Below, in pieces: positions 14,595 through 14,737 of a stretch of 14,737 nucleotides of DNA (positions within the stretch are counted from its first letter, which is position 1; every line of letters starts with the position of its first letter). This DNA is from JANYJA01 sp038229055. GTDB taxonomy: Bacteria > Acidobacteriota > Terriglobia > Bryobacterales > Bryobacteraceae. The notes below the pieces were generated by a model, which was given only the letters and a program-made list of their open reading frames with translations, was not told the DNA's origin and searched no databases. The DNA lies in NCBI GenBank assembly GCA_038229055.1, contig JBBROU010000122.1:1-14737 (forward strand). Direction: 5' to 3'. The translations under genes were made by a program, and so were the position numbers.

Positions 14595-14737
14595 TCACAT
14601 CGCCAACGCGCGCAGGACAATCCAAGATTTTTCGAAGCCGGTAAGCGCGACCCGGTGCGAGAGCACGTCGAAGTTGCAGGCGCGGATGCGATCGAGAAGA
14701 CGGGAATAGATCGCGATCAGCGCCCATAGTGAAGAGC
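14595..14737 (-). CDS. C-terminus of a squalene/phytoene synthase family protein, HpnD-like (start beyond window)
   Basis: The minus strand from the window edge reads 47 residues to a TGA at 14597-14595: LWALIAIYSRLLDRIRACNFDV, then LSHRVALTGFEKSWIVLRALAM. This matches the C-terminal end of presqualene diphosphate synthase HpnD and related enzymes, which end with IYRRLLDRIxxxxFDV, a short basic strand and a KLWxxLRAL helix. The catalytic Asp-rich motifs lie outside the window, so HpnD, HpnC and phytoene synthase cannot be separated with certainty; HpnD fits best. It would make the precursor from which squalene and then hopanoids, including the HpnI substrate, are built. Confidence 0.72.
   Translation of the reverse strand, partial: SSLWALIAIYSRLLDRIRACNFDVLSHRVALTGFEKSWIVLRALAM

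Overview
The window is a gene-dense piece (roughly 60% GC by eye, no intergenic gap above about 70 bases) of a bacterial chromosome, most likely an acidobacterium of the Bryobacter/Solibacter type. Reasons: a secreted von Willebrand A protein of the VWFA-related type that is expanded in Acidobacteria, a secreted S9 peptidase of the kind common there, hopanoid genes (an HpnI-like glycosyltransferase and the tail of an HpnD-like squalene synthase), and Shine-Dalgarno-poor starts. The phylum call is inference; no rRNA gene is present.

Layout. 1-1524 (minus): selB, the selenocysteine elongation factor, truncated by the window edge. 1523-7082 (plus): VWA protein, HpnI-like glycosyltransferase, biotin-dependent carboxylase carboxyltransferase subunit, and an S9 peptidase carrying one extra base. 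11541-7087 (minus): the conserved ribosome/membrane-insertion cluster rpmH-rnpA-yidD-yidC-jag-mnmE, packed with tiny gaps or overlaps; dnaA, often beside rpmH in other bacteria, is not here. Upstream of it on the same strand is a small secreted NTF2-like protein (11987-11589), divergent from an L-fuconate dehydratase (12002-13291). Then come a TMEM175-type channel (minus), two small membrane proteins (plus, start overlapping stop) and the C-terminus of a squalene/phytoene synthase (minus, cut by the edge).

How they work together. The rpmH cluster supplies ribosomal protein L34, the RNase P protein, the YidD/YidC membrane-insertion pair, a KH/R3H RNA-binding protein and the tRNA-U34 modification GTPase. 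SelB implies a selenocysteine system elsewhere in the genome. HpnI and the HpnD-like tail belong to hopanoid synthesis but are about 11 kb apart here, so the pathway is not one operon in this window.

No wholly new multi-gene system was found. The best leads are an rnpA with no ATG/GTG/TTG start that lies in frame directly after the rpmH stop, behind a good Shine-Dalgarno; -10-like hexamers 5-8 bases ahead of several start codons, suggesting leaderless mRNAs; a YidC whose groove arginine is asparagine; and a Jag protein with a degenerate KH loop plus an RGG-rich tail. No tRNA, rRNA, CRISPR array, insertion sequence or long repeat was seen.
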